Positions 1 through 8,511 of a stretch of DNA of 56,449 nt are shown piece by piece (positions within the stretch are counted from its first letter, which is position 1; each line of letters starts with the position of its first letter). Source of the DNA: Rubripirellula sp. (GTDB taxonomy: Bacteria; Planctomycetota; Planctomycetia; Pirellulales; Pirellulaceae); contig JAQWPZ010000055.1 in NCBI GenBank assembly GCA_029245125.1, positions 1 through 56,449 of the forward strand, written 5' to 3'. A program made the translations under genes and the position numbers. The notes beneath the pieces are model-generated. The model ran no database searches and was not told the DNA's origin. It was given only the letters and a program-made list of their open reading frames with translations.

Positions 1-72
1 CGAGTAGACCGAAGCTCCCGAGCAGACCGAAGCTCCCGAGTAGACCGAAGCTCCCGAGCAGACCGAACTTCC
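1..72. repeat. 18-bp tandem repeat, four copies
   Basis: Four head-to-tail copies of an 18-bp unit (CGAGTAGACCGAAGCTCC). Copies 1 and 3 have GTAG and copies 2 and 4 have GCAG at the same place, so the array is really two copies of a 36-bp unit. Copy 4 has two further differences near its end. The array may extend left of the window. It lies downstream of the minus-strand FKBP gene, with no gene in the 209 bases between. Confidence 0.9.
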
Positions 73-206
73 CAGCAGGCATAAGATCCTTGCATAGAGC
101 AAGGTTCTGCAGTCGGAAGTCGACTGCGCCTCAAAGCATGCTTCAAAATGATGGCGAAGTGATTAGCCGGCACATCGAATGACAAACCGGCGAACTCTTT
201 AAGAAG

Positions 207-220
207 CTCAGTCGACTGAG
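207..220 (-). terminator. possible weak terminator of the FKBP gene
   Basis: A perfect 14-bp palindrome (CTCAGTCGACTGAG) lies about 60 bases downstream of the FKBP stop codon. As RNA it would form a five-pair stem with a TCGA loop. On the minus strand it is followed by CTTCTT, not a clean U tract, so a terminator role is only a guess; it could equally be a protein-binding palindrome. Confidence 0.25.
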
Positions 221-281
221 GCTCGATCGAAGATTCATTCCGATCAAGCCAACTGAGTGTCGCAAATGAACCTGTCGCGAA

Positions 282-968
282 CTATTGAATTGCGAGCAAT
301 TCAACTTCAAAGACGAGGACTTCATTCGGCCCAATTGCGCCCTGGCTACCACGCTCGCCGTAGGCCAAATCAGAAGGAATGTAAAGCATCCACTTTGATC
401 CAACTTTCATTTGCTGAAGCGCCATCTGCCAACCTTTAATAACTTGGTTGACCTGGAAGGTCGCAGGCTGACCTCTTTCTACCGAGCTGTCGAACGTCGT
501 TCCGTTGATCAACTTTCCGGTGTAGTGAACTTTGACAGTCTCGGTAGGTCCTGGCGAAGGGCCGTCGCCCGCTTTGATTACTTTGTACTGCACACCACCC
601 TGCAGCGTCTTCACACCTTCCTTCTTCGCATTGGCAGCGAGATAGGCGGTGCCTTCTGTTTTCTTCTTAGTCATCTGTTGCTGTTGACGCTGAACCAACA
701 TCGTTTGAATCATCTGCTGCGTCGCTTGCAGCTGCTCGTCATTCAACTTGGCGTCTTTACCACCAAACGCATCGGCAAAACCTTGCGAAAGTGATTCGAG
801 CGAAAAATCACCTTCGGCGAAGCCCGACTGCTTCATTTGCTGACCGACGGAGTAGCCGAGGAAATAACCAATCGAATCGGCGCCAGCCTCGTCCTGGGCA
901 AAAGCCGGTGGTACCAAGGCAAGGCACCAAGCGGCGAGGATAGCGTGAGAAATCATTCGCTTTGACAT
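282..968 (-). CDS. secreted FKBP-type peptidyl-prolyl cis-trans isomerase
   Basis: A 228-residue protein with an N-terminal signal peptide ending near AFAQ (residue 25), so it probably acts as a periplasmic folding catalyst. Residues about 30-125 match the helical FKBP N-terminal dimerisation domain (SIGYFLGYSVGQQMKQSG, then a Gln-rich helix). Residues about 130-228 form the FK506-binding isomerase domain with the family signatures VKVHYTGKLINGTTFDSS, IKGWQMALQQMKVGSKW and IPSDLAYGERG. The length and domain order are those of Mip/FkpA proteins. Isomerisation of Xaa-Pro bonds is known for the family; the substrates here are unknown. It follows the kinase gene on the same strand after 135 bases, so co-transcription is possible. 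There is no clear Shine-Dalgarno sequence; an alternative ATG lies four codons downstream. Confidence 0.93.
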   Translation of the reverse strand: MSKRMISHAILAAWCLALVPPAFAQDEAGADSIGYFLGYSVGQQMKQSGFAEGDFSLESLSQGFADAFGGKDAKLNDEQLQATQQMIQTMLVQRQQQQMTKKKTEGTAYLAANAKKEGVKTLQGGVQYKVIKAGDGPSPGPTETVKVHYTGKLINGTTFDSSVERGQPATFQVNQVIKGWQMALQQMKVGSKWMLYIPSDLAYGERGSQGAIGPNEVLVFEVELLAIQ

Positions 969-1103
969 ATTCAGTTATCCAATCAGGGAATACTTCGGAA
1001 GTACCACAAACACCAGGTACCATTTGGAATTCAACCCTGCAGGATACCAGCGAGCCGCGATACTGCCACCGCCCCAAGCTCGAACGTGGCGATTTGGCTC
1101 GGC

Positions 1104-2132
1104 CTATCGCTGCATCCAGATCGCCCCAGCAATGATCGCGACGATCGCGACTAGCATGATGAGCAAATGGATCCAGGTGATCTGGCGGGGAGGGGCCTGG
1201 GCCATTTGAAATTGAATTTGCTTCTTCAGCATCTCGTGACCAACCGAGGCTACCGCTCCCGCCCCATTGCGAGAATCGCCTGTCCCCGCACCGTCGCGTG
1301 ATTCGCCTGCCTGAATCGCCTCATCCAACTGCAGCATCACCGCCTGAACCTGCCGCGCGTTGAAGGGACGGTCAGCTGGTTTTTTGGCAAGCAGTTGATA
1401 AGTCATCTGCTGAAGCACTTTCGGACAACTCGAGACGACTGAATCGATCCGCGGTGGGTCTGCTAAGAGGTGCTTGTTGAACAATTGAGCGTAAGTTTCG
1501 CCTGAAAAAGGTTTTTCCCCAGTCAACATTTCGAAAACACAACACCCCATCGAGTAAAGGTCTGCCTTCCCTGAGAGTGACTGGTCCGCAGTGATTTGCT
1601 CTGGCGACATGTAAGCGTGCGTCCCCACCATCATCCCACTGCCGGTAAGGTCGGTCCCTCGCAAATCCCGGGCGACACCGAAGTCACCTAACTTCACGTC
1701 ACCATCAGCCGTCAGCAACAGATTACCGGGCTTGAGGTCGCGGTGTACGACACCGTTGTTGTGGGCGTGCTGCAACGCCGAGGCGACCTGCTTGGTGATG
1801 TCAGCGACCATCTGCCAGGGGAACCGTCCCTTCAGCTCCAACAAATCCTTAACCGTGCCCCCTCGAACCAATTCCATCGCGTAATAGAGCTGGCCTTCGT
1901 GGTTACCACCATCGTAGTAGCGAAGGATGTTGGGATGACATAACCGCTTCATGACCTCCATCTCACGCCGAAATCTGGCACGAATGAGCTCATCCTCGCT
2001 GGCTGCATCATTCAATCGCTTAACAGCGACAGACACACCGGTCAAACGGTGCGTCGCCTCATAAATGGTGCCGACGGTTCCTATGCCACGAACTGGGCCG
2101 AGTTCATAATCGCCAAGGAACGTTCCAGACAT
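1104..2132 (-). CDS. Hanks-type Ser/Thr protein kinase, C-terminally membrane-anchored
   Basis: A 342-residue kinase. The catalytic domain covers about residues 8-265: a glycine loop (GIGTVGTIYEA), the ATP-binding lysine at K38 (VAVKRL), the catalytic loop VVHRDLKPGNLLL, the metal-binding DFGVARD, and the activation/APE region (GTHAYMSPEQI). All catalytic residues are present, so it should be active. A Gly/Ala/Asp-rich linker leads to one hydrophobic segment in the last 25 residues (ITWIHLLIMLVAIVAIIAG), which gives a tail-anchored protein with the kinase in the cytoplasm and almost nothing outside. The gene starts 48 bases after rplU on the same strand, so it may be read from the rplU promoter. 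The substrates cannot be inferred. Confidence 0.93.
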   Translation of the reverse strand: MSGTFLGDYELGPVRGIGTVGTIYEATHRLTGVSVAVKRLNDAASEDELIRARFRREMEVMKRLCHPNILRYYDGGNHEGQLYYAMELVRGGTVKDLLELKGRFPWQMVADITKQVASALQHAHNNGVVHRDLKPGNLLLTADGDVKLGDFGVARDLRGTDLTGSGMMVGTHAYMSPEQITADQSLSGKADLYSMGCCVFEMLTGEKPFSGETYAQLFNKHLLADPPRIDSVVSSCPKVLQQMTYQLLAKKPADRPFNARQVQAVMLQLDEAIQAGESRDGAGTGDSRNGAGAVASVGHEMLKKQIQFQMAQAPPRQITWIHLLIMLVAIVAIIAGAIWMQR

Positions 2133-2180
2133 CAGTCATCAGCAAGCTCGAGCATGGAAGCAACAATGTTGCTCCTGATT

Positions 2181-2495
2181 CTACACGCTGGCGATCTTTT
2201 CGATCCGCACACGGGTGTGAATTTGGCGATGGCCGATGCGGCTTTTGCTGTGCTTTCGGCGGCGAAATTTCTGCACGTAGATTTTTTTATCCAGGCTTGG
2301 CCCGATCACCGAGGCGGTCACCGAAGCGCCCTCCAAGGTGGGAGCGCCCAATTGCAACCCGTCGTCGCCGCTGACCGCGAGCACCTTTTCGAACGTCAAG
2401 TTCTCACCCTGGGGCAAATCACGGTAGTCGACTTCCAGTTCCATGCCGGGTTCGACTTTATATTGACGACCGCCGTCGACGATGATGGCGTACAT
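2181..2495 (-). CDS. rplU: large ribosomal subunit protein bL21
   Basis: A 104-residue protein of normal bL21 length. It opens with MYAIIVDGGRQYKVEPG and carries the family signature around KIYVQKFRRRKHSKSRIGHRQ, a basic C-terminal stretch that binds 23S rRNA. The Shine-Dalgarno-like AGAGAAG lies just upstream of the ATG. In most bacteria rplU is directly followed by rpmA (bL27). Here the next gene is a Ser/Thr kinase, and no bL27-like reading frame is found nearby, so rpmA must be elsewhere. As a ribosomal protein gene it is expected to be strongly expressed. Confidence 0.95.
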   Translation of the reverse strand: MYAIIVDGGRQYKVEPGMELEVDYRDLPQGENLTFEKVLAVSGDDGLQLGAPTLEGASVTASVIGPSLDKKIYVQKFRRRKHSKSRIGHRQIHTRVRIEKIASV

Positions 2496-2583
2496 GATAC
2501 TTCTCTAAGGATCGGTTGCTGCGGGACTTATGGATTTAACGAGCCGCGTAGTGTAGCGTCCTCCCGTCACGGCGCAAAGGTCC

Positions 2584-2627
2584 AAAAACCCCGGTTTAAC
2601 AGGTGCTTTACAGGACCTGGGTTGGGG
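2584..2627 (-). terminator. possible terminator or leader hairpin between the S9 peptidase gene and rplU
   Basis: Read on the minus strand, a GC-rich outer pair (CCCC with GGGG) and an inner five-base stem (CAGGT with ACCTG) enclose a ten-base loop and are followed by TTTTT. It lies 104 bases after the S9 peptidase stop and about 90 bases before the rplU start. It could terminate peptidase transcription or act as an attenuator in the rplU leader. The internal loops make the fold uncertain. Confidence 0.3.
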
Positions 2628-2731
2628 CACTTGGCCGGAAGCCCCTATCTAGCGGCCGAAATCCCCAATCAAGGGGGAAATCCGACGACGGTCGCTTCGA
2701 TTCCTAGCTCGCTCGCGAAAATCGATCCTGC

Positions 2732-5059
2732 CTAATCTAGAAGAAGCTGACGCTCCAAAAATCGGTGGGTCATTCGCGTCAGATGCCAAAGTTGCTTGGG
2801 ATCGCGGATCCCGTGAGCGGCGGCCGGATAGATCATTAAATCGAACTCTTTCCCTGCATTTTGCAGGGCAGCCGCCATCCGCATGGTATTGCTTGGATGA
2901 ACATTGTCATCCGATTCACCATGAACAAGGAGCACTCGCCCCTGGAGCTGATCGGCCGAGTAAACCGGCGCGGTATCGAGGTAACCCTGCGGATTCTCGC
3001 TTGGCAGCCCCATGTACCGCTCGGTGTAAAACGCATCATATTCCTTCCAGTCAGTTACCGACCCCCCCGCGATCCCGGCGGCAAATGCGTCGCTATGGGT
3101 CATCGCGTAGAGAGTCAGAAACCCACCAAAACTCCAACCCCGAATCGCGAGTTTCTGCTCATTGACCCAGGGCTGATCACGCAGCCAACTCACTGCCGAC
3201 ATGACATCCGCAAACTCCTGCTCTCCAACTCGCAGGTGAATTTTCCATGTGTCAGCCAACCCGGCACCCGCGCTGGAGCGATTGTCGACCAGCAGGGTGG
3301 CGATCCCCTGTCGGGCTAACAACTCACGATACAGGCCGCGGTTGCCGGCGAATCGCTTCTTCACGACCGGTGACGACGGACCACCGTAGGTTTCAATCAC
3401 GACCGGGCAAGGGTTTGCCTCGCTGGCTGTGGCAGGGCGGATCAACATCGCCGGCAGCGATACTCCATCTGCCGTTTGAATGCGGAACACCTGCGGCTGA
3501 ATCACCGCAGTCTTGAGCTTTGACTTCGACTCGGCCAGCACCCGTGTGGTTTGATCATCGACTGACCGCAGCAACAATTTGGTGGGCTGCGTCGGCGTGC
3601 CAAATCGATCAACGACCCATTTCAATTGGGGACTCGGCTGCAGAGTGTGCCAACCCGACTCGGAAGTGATTGGCACCAGAGTGGCTGGCGTATTGGGCTG
3701 CATCGCAACTTGGTAAGCGTGTTGCTCGATTGTCCCGCTCACCGCATCCCCTGTCACTAATAAACGCTCCCCCTGCAGATGAAAGTCCCGCACATCGAAA
3801 TGAGGTGGAGTCAAAGGCGTAACGACCATTCCATTGGGTGAGACATGGTAAAGACGTGTACGGCCACTGGGCACCTCGCTACGCCACACCAAGCTCCCGT
3901 CCTCTCTCCATGCCGGCGCTGCCGGAGGTTCGATCCAGGTCGGACTTTCTTCGCGAAAAAGCAGGCTCGGCTTTGCCTGCATACCTGCATTGGCATCGTC
4001 CCGGATCGCGAATACCTCGCGCCAGCTTTGCTGCCGATCACTTACCGAAAATAGCAAAGTCAATTTTTGAGTATTCCACCAAACACCTGTGATGATCCTT
4101 GGAGCCTGAGGCGTTGACTTCGCCAGCTGCTTCGGAGGCGGGACAATGCCCTGATCCAACCCACGCAGATCCCACAGAAAAAGTTCCGCATGGGGAATCG
4201 GATCGCCTGCTTTCGGATAACGCGCAACAATCCCTTTCCCACGTTCACTCGCAGTAGATGCGAGCGTATAAGGCTCGATCCCACTGATGTCGATCCGAAG
4301 CATCGCCATCCACATCCCGTCTGGGCTGAACCAAAAACCTTGATAATTTCCGCGGCCGTAAATTTCCTCTTGGTAAGTCCAATCGAGGACACCGTTGAGC
4401 AGTGTTTCGGAACCATCATGAGTCAGCTGCAGCGACCGTTCGCTGGCAACATCAACCACAAACAGGTTTCCCTGATTGACATAGGCAATGCGGCGTCCGA
4501 CGGGATCCAGCGTGACGTTCTGCCATGAGTTGGCATCTCGCGAAAGCCAGCGAGCTGGTTGCTGCGGCGACACGATCGCCAGCGACTTTTTGATCTTTAC
4601 CAAGATCGGATCGTCAGCTGACTTCATGCTGGGGACGGTTGTCATCACCGCGTTACGAGCCTGCTTTTCATCCACCCCATCAAGCTGCTGCAACTGCGAA
4701 GTCAATTGGTTCACAACTGGCCACGGTTGTTCCTCGAGCGTCTGCAGATCAAGCTCGTTCCATTGGTCCGCACGCCGAATCAATAAACTTGTCTCGGCGC
4801 CGTCGATCCAGTGAGTTTGCGGGACCTCCGGGAAATAATCAAACTTCTGCTCGGGATGATAGAGAGAATGCAAGGAGAGTTTGGGGACAGGCCGATCAGC
4901 TTTCTCGCCCTTGGCCGCCGCTTGGGGAGGATCGCCCCACACGGGTATCATCGTTGCAACCACGATGCAACAAACTGCATAACCTCTGCCGACCCTGATC
5001 CCAAGGGACCACCGGTTACAATCTGCCGGAGTTTGTGAGGACATAGTTCGTGAGGACAT
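2732..5059 (-). CDS. secreted S9 family prolyl peptidase (dipeptidyl-peptidase IV type)
   Basis: A 775-residue protein. The start at 5059 is chosen because AGGAG lies nine bases upstream and a signal peptide follows (YAVCCIVVATMIPVWGD); the frame stays open for 13 more codons. Residues about 130-480 form the DPP IV N-terminal beta-propeller domain (WQNVTLDPVGRRIAYVNQGN, LDWTYQEEIYGRGNYQGFWF). The C-terminal alpha/beta hydrolase carries the triad: Ser in GWSFGG (about residue 643), Asp in HGESDDNVHPSNT and His in AAAHGIRD. The EEIYGR stretch resembles the propeller Glu motif that binds the substrate amino terminus in DPP IV, so removal of N-terminal dipeptides in the periplasm is likely. It is transcribed divergently from the sulfatase. 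Confidence 0.92.
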   Translation of the reverse strand: MSSRTMSSQTPADCNRWSLGIRVGRGYAVCCIVVATMIPVWGDPPQAAAKGEKADRPVPKLSLHSLYHPEQKFDYFPEVPQTHWIDGAETSLLIRRADQWNELDLQTLEEQPWPVVNQLTSQLQQLDGVDEKQARNAVMTTVPSMKSADDPILVKIKKSLAIVSPQQPARWLSRDANSWQNVTLDPVGRRIAYVNQGNLFVVDVASERSLQLTHDGSETLLNGVLDWTYQEEIYGRGNYQGFWFSPDGMWMAMLRIDISGIEPYTLASTASERGKGIVARYPKAGDPIPHAELFLWDLRGLDQGIVPPPKQLAKSTPQAPRIITGVWWNTQKLTLLFSVSDRQQSWREVFAIRDDANAGMQAKPSLLFREESPTWIEPPAAPAWREDGSLVWRSEVPSGRTRLYHVSPNGMVVTPLTPPHFDVRDFHLQGERLLVTGDAVSGTIEQHAYQVAMQPNTPATLVPITSESGWHTLQPSPQLKWVVDRFGTPTQPTKLLLRSVDDQTTRVLAESKSKLKTAVIQPQVFRIQTADGVSLPAMLIRPATASEANPCPVVIETYGGPSSPVVKKRFAGNRGLYRELLARQGIATLLVDNRSSAGAGLADTWKIHLRVGEQEFADVMSAVSWLRDQPWVNEQKLAIRGWSFGGFLTLYAMTHSDAFAAGIAGGSVTDWKEYDAFYTERYMGLPSENPQGYLDTAPVYSADQLQGRVLLVHGESDDNVHPSNTMRMAAALQNAGKEFDLMIYPAAAHGIRDPKQLWHLTRMTHRFLERQLLLD

Positions 5060-5335
5060 CAACCGGTGCTCCTGACTTGCGATATAACCAACTTCCAATC
5101 TCTCCCACCCGTGCGATAGTTCACCAGCTCGGTGATCGATTCATTCACGACGCCAGCGTAACGATTGGTACTGCAAAGAATGCAAATCCAAACGCGATTT
5201 GGCTGCCGAGATCGCCTAGAATCAAGAACGACCTAAGCAAGCAGAATGTCGACCGGGAAAACAAATCCTACTAGTTCGACACGACAATGCCAATTTGACC
5301 ATCCAAGAGATTCCATCGTGCACGATTCAACGAAA

Positions 5336-7234
5336 ATGTCGCTCCCTCTTAATCGCTCAGCGACTCGCCCCCCGTGGCTCGCCACCATCGTCATGTTGAC
5401 ATGTTTGAGTTGCGGGCAATTAGTAGCTCAGGAAGCGGTCGCCCGGGAACCAGAGTCACGCCCCAATATTGTGTGGATCATGTCGGAGGACAATTCGGTC
5501 CATTACCTCAAGCACTTTGATCGTCACGGTGCGATCGCGCCCGCTATTGAATCACTCGCCCGCGAGGGGATCACGTTCGACCGAGCTTTTTCAAATGCCC
5601 CCGTCTGCTCCGTCGCCCGCACGACGTTGATCACCTCCTGCTATGCCCCGCGAATCGGGATTCAATTTCATCGCCGCAGCAAGATGGCGACAATGCCGGC
5701 GGGCGTAAAAATGTTCCCGTCTTACCTGCGTGCCGCGGGCTACTACACCACAAACAAAAGCAAAGAAGATTACAACGCCACGAAATCTGCAGACGTGTGG
5801 GACGATTCGTCTCGACGGGCGTCTTGGAAAAATCGCCCCACCGATGAAACACCTTTTTTTCACGTCGTAACGACTGCCATCTCGCATGAAGGCAGTCTGC
5901 ACTTCAACGCCTCCGCGATGGAAACAAAGACGGTCACCGACCAACTCTCGGTCCAGCTTCAACCTTACTTTCCTGACACCGCGACCTTTCGCTACACGCG
6001 GGCACGCTATCACGACCGCATCATGGCGGTTGACAAAGTGGTTCGTGACACAGTCGCTGAGCTTGAAAAATCAGGGTTACTGGACGACACGTTCATCTTT
6101 TACTTTGGCGATCATGGCGGCGTTTTACCAAGATCAAAAGGCTATGCCTACGAGTCGGGCCTGCATGTGCCACTGATTGTTCGGGTTCCCGAACAATTCC
6201 GACATCTGACAGATCGTCCAATGGCCTCCCGAACCAAAGGATTTGTTGAATTCGTAGACTTTGGGACCACCGTGCTCAACCTGGCCGGTATCTCACCGCC
6301 CGACGGAACGGACGGTCGACCATTTCTAGGCAAGGGTGTCACCGCAAGCGAAGTTGATGCTCGCCAAGAAACGTTTGGATATGCCGATCGATTTGATGAA
6401 AAATACGATCTCGTGCGTACACTGCGACAAGGGAAGTTCAAATACATCCGTAATTTTGAGCCATTTCTTCCTGACGCGCTGCAGAACAACTATCGCTACA
6501 AAATGCTCGCCTTTCAGGAATGGCGAGATCTCTATGAACAAGGAAAACTCAACGAAGTCCAAAGTCAATTCTTTGAACCAAAAGCTCCTGAAGCACTCTA
6601 TGATCTTTCCAATGACCCACACGAAATCAAGAATCTTGCCGACGATCCAGAATTTGCCGATCAGCTAAAGCAAATGCGACAACGGTTGAACGAAAGACTG
6701 AAATCAATGCCGGATCTCAGCTTTATGACCGAAGCGACTCTATACGATTCAGCGTTAGACCAACCAGTTGCCTTTGGCCAACAACATCGTGAAGCGATTG
6801 GCGAATTGATCGACGTCGCGAATTTAGCCCTACTGCCGTGGGAACAAGCCGAACCAAAATTACGGAAAGCAATCGCGAGTGATGACTGGCTGGTTCGCTA
6901 CTGGGCTTTGGTCGCCTGCTCCAGCTTCGGCAGCGAAGCAGCATCACTGGATTCCATCATCGAGCAGCGGCTACAAGACCTCGAACCCCTCGTTGTGATG
7001 CGAGCGGTTGAATTCGCTGCGATCGCGGGCACCCAAGACCCTCGGTCCGCTTTGTACCGGTCACTACAACGAGCCACCAGCGAATCAGAAGCGCTCCGAC
7101 TGCTCAACACCGCGGTCTTCTTGAACGACCACACCGACGGACGATTCCCAATCGATGTTCAAAAGATCAAGTTCCTGTTCAAGCCAAAACCCCGCAGCGA
7201 ACTGCTACGACGAACGGAATACCTTGCTCGTTAA
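5336..7234 (+). CDS. secreted formylglycine-dependent sulfatase
   Basis: A 632-residue protein from the ATG at 5336, chosen because it puts a signal peptide (TIVMLTCLSCGQLVAQ) at the amino terminus; the frame is open back to 5246. The sulfatase core begins RPNIVWIMSED with metal-binding acids. The active-site motif CSVAR at residues 91-95 fits C-x-(P/A)-x-R, where Cys is converted to formylglycine by a separate maturase. FYFGDHGG supplies the later metal ligands. The C-terminal 170 residues look like HEAT-type helices (DDWLVRYWALVACSSFG), common in planctomycete sulfatases. The likely role is removal of sulfate from algal polysaccharides or glycans outside the cytoplasm. The substrate is unknown. 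Confidence 0.93.
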   Translation: MSLPLNRSATRPPWLATIVMLTCLSCGQLVAQEAVAREPESRPNIVWIMSEDNSVHYLKHFDRHGAIAPAIESLAREGITFDRAFSNAPVCSVARTTLITSCYAPRIGIQFHRRSKMATMPAGVKMFPSYLRAAGYYTTNKSKEDYNATKSADVWDDSSRRASWKNRPTDETPFFHVVTTAISHEGSLHFNASAMETKTVTDQLSVQLQPYFPDTATFRYTRARYHDRIMAVDKVVRDTVAELEKSGLLDDTFIFYFGDHGGVLPRSKGYAYESGLHVPLIVRVPEQFRHLTDRPMASRTKGFVEFVDFGTTVLNLAGISPPDGTDGRPFLGKGVTASEVDARQETFGYADRFDEKYDLVRTLRQGKFKYIRNFEPFLPDALQNNYRYKMLAFQEWRDLYEQGKLNEVQSQFFEPKAPEALYDLSNDPHEIKNLADDPEFADQLKQMRQRLNERLKSMPDLSFMTEATLYDSALDQPVAFGQQHREAIGELIDVANLALLPWEQAEPKLRKAIASDDWLVRYWALVACSSFGSEAASLDSIIEQRLQDLEPLVVMRAVEFAAIAGTQDPRSALYRSLQRATSESEALRLLNTAVFLNDHTDGRFPIDVQKIKFLFKPKPRSELLRRTEYLAR

Positions 7235-7322
7235 TACCGAGACCGATTCCAACCAATCCGTTCTCGATACGAGTTGCTGGTCATGGTGAGCTGGCATTGC
7301 TATCGCCCGCCGCTGCGACAAC

Positions 7323-7398
7323 CCGACCTAGGCCCAGCAGTCCGACTTAGGCCCAGCAGTCCGACTTAGGCCCAGCCGCCTGGCTTAGGGCCAGCGGG
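7323..7398. repeat. 19-bp tandem repeat array, four units
   Basis: Units at 7323-7341, 7342-7360, 7361-7379 and 7380-7398, consensus CCGACTTAGGCCCAGCAGT. The first two differ by one base; the third and fourth are progressively degenerate. The array lies between the convergent sulfatase and enoyl-CoA hydratase genes. Its fourth unit overlaps the end of the hydratase gene, whose stop codon is the TTA/TAA contained in the repeat. Confidence 0.88.
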
Positions 7399-8170
7399 GT
7401 TCGCGTCGTTCCAGAAAGGAACGGATTCCTTCACCAGCCGATTCAGTCGTGCATGCCGTCGCGCTGTCGGCTGCGCCGGCGGATAGTTGACTCAACAAAG
7501 CTTCGCCTACACCTTCATTGAGGAAACGCTTCGACGCTTGGATCGCTTCTCGCGGCGCGTCGGTACATTGCTTTGCCAAGTCCGCCGCAGCGACCCAGAT
7601 TTGCTGAGACTCAACCGGCTTTCCGCAAAGGCCAATACGATATGCCTCGTCAGCATCGACCGGTTGCCCGGTGAGCACCATCCGTGCCGCTGCAGCTGCA
7701 CCGAGGCGAAACGACAGCAGCGCAGCAGTGGCGCCCCCCACCAAGCCACGTCGAACCGCAACCGCCGTATACGAAGCCCGCTTGGAGGACATGACCAGAT
7801 CACAAGCTAAGACGAGTGCCAACCCAGACCCAACCGCAGCACCATCGACCGCCGCCACCACTGGTTTTGGAAACCGCAACATTTGCTCCAAGAGTTCCGT
7901 CAGCTGACGCCAAGCCGAAAACCATTCTGGCAATGATTCACTATCGGGCAGCTCCGAAATCTCCCCCAATGTCTGCAAATCCAAGCCAGAACAAAAATGC
8001 TCACCACCCCCAGTGAGAACGACAGCCTGCACTCGTTTCTCTTGATGCACATCCGAAAAAGCGGTCGACAAGTCAGCCAGCAACTGCGGGTTCAATGCGT
8101 TGCGAGTGGCTGGCCGATCCATTAATAGAGTGGCAATATTATCGTGGATCTTGACGTCAACATACTGCAC
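7385..8170 (-). CDS. enoyl-CoA hydratase/isomerase family protein
   Basis: A 261-residue crotonase-fold protein. The GTG at 8170 is taken as the start because GAGGAGA lies seven to eight bases upstream and the conserved region begins at once (VQYVDVKIHDNIATLLMDRP); the frame is open to 8221 but has no other well-placed start. Family signatures are the N-terminal NALNPQLLADL, the oxyanion-hole segment GGGEHFCSGLDLQTL and the second oxyanion region AAVDGAAVGSGLALVLACD. The segment that usually holds the catalytic Glu reads VRRGLVGGATAALL, so simple hydratase activity is not assured. CoA-thioester chemistry is expected in the cytoplasm; substrate unknown. Confidence 0.9.
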   Translation of the reverse strand: MQYVDVKIHDNIATLLMDRPATRNALNPQLLADLSTAFSDVHQEKRVQAVVLTGGGEHFCSGLDLQTLGEISELPDSESLPEWFSAWRQLTELLEQMLRFPKPVVAAVDGAAVGSGLALVLACDLVMSSKRASYTAVAVRRGLVGGATAALLSFRLGAAAAARMVLTGQPVDADEAYRIGLCGKPVESQQIWVAAADLAKQCTDAPREAIQASKRFLNEGVGEALLSQLSAGAADSATACTTESAGEGIRSFLERREPRWP

Positions 8171-8511
8171 AGATCTTCTCCTCAAATGCACCAGAAAGAC
8201 GTCATTGTAACGCCGTCTCAAACCATCGCATCTTCCCCGATAGCCCCCGCCTCAAATCGCAACGAAACAAATCCTGCTGAGACTGCCAAAACGAGAATCC
8301 TCGAATTACAACGCTGGCAAAACCGACACAAGATTCAATCACAGCTTGACCTGAGAATCACCAAATCATCCGAGCAGGGAACACCAGGCACGCGAAACAC
8401 TATCAGCCTGCAGATAGAAGATGAACACTGGGCTCCTCGAAGATGAACACTGGGCCCCTCGGAATCGACCAAGGCACGGAAACATGCCCGAACCGACGAC
8501 AACGATAGTGA
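8171..8511. other. gene-free stretch before the interrupted four-helix-bundle gene
   Basis: No reading frame here looks coding. The stretch begins with the Shine-Dalgarno sequence of the enoyl-CoA hydratase gene and contains one 22-bp tandem duplication. It presumably holds the hydratase promoter, but no convincing sigma-70 hexamers were identified. Confidence 0.5.
8417..8460. repeat. 22-bp tandem duplication
   Basis: Two adjacent copies of GAAGATGAACACTGGGCTCCTC (8417-8438 and 8439-8460) that differ at one position. They are located between the enoyl-CoA hydratase gene and the interrupted four-helix-bundle gene. Confidence 0.9.

Noticed and set aside
2049-2735. 228-residue plus-strand frame opposite rplU
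   Set aside because: bL21 is unambiguous on the minus strand, and the plus frame has no recognisable content.
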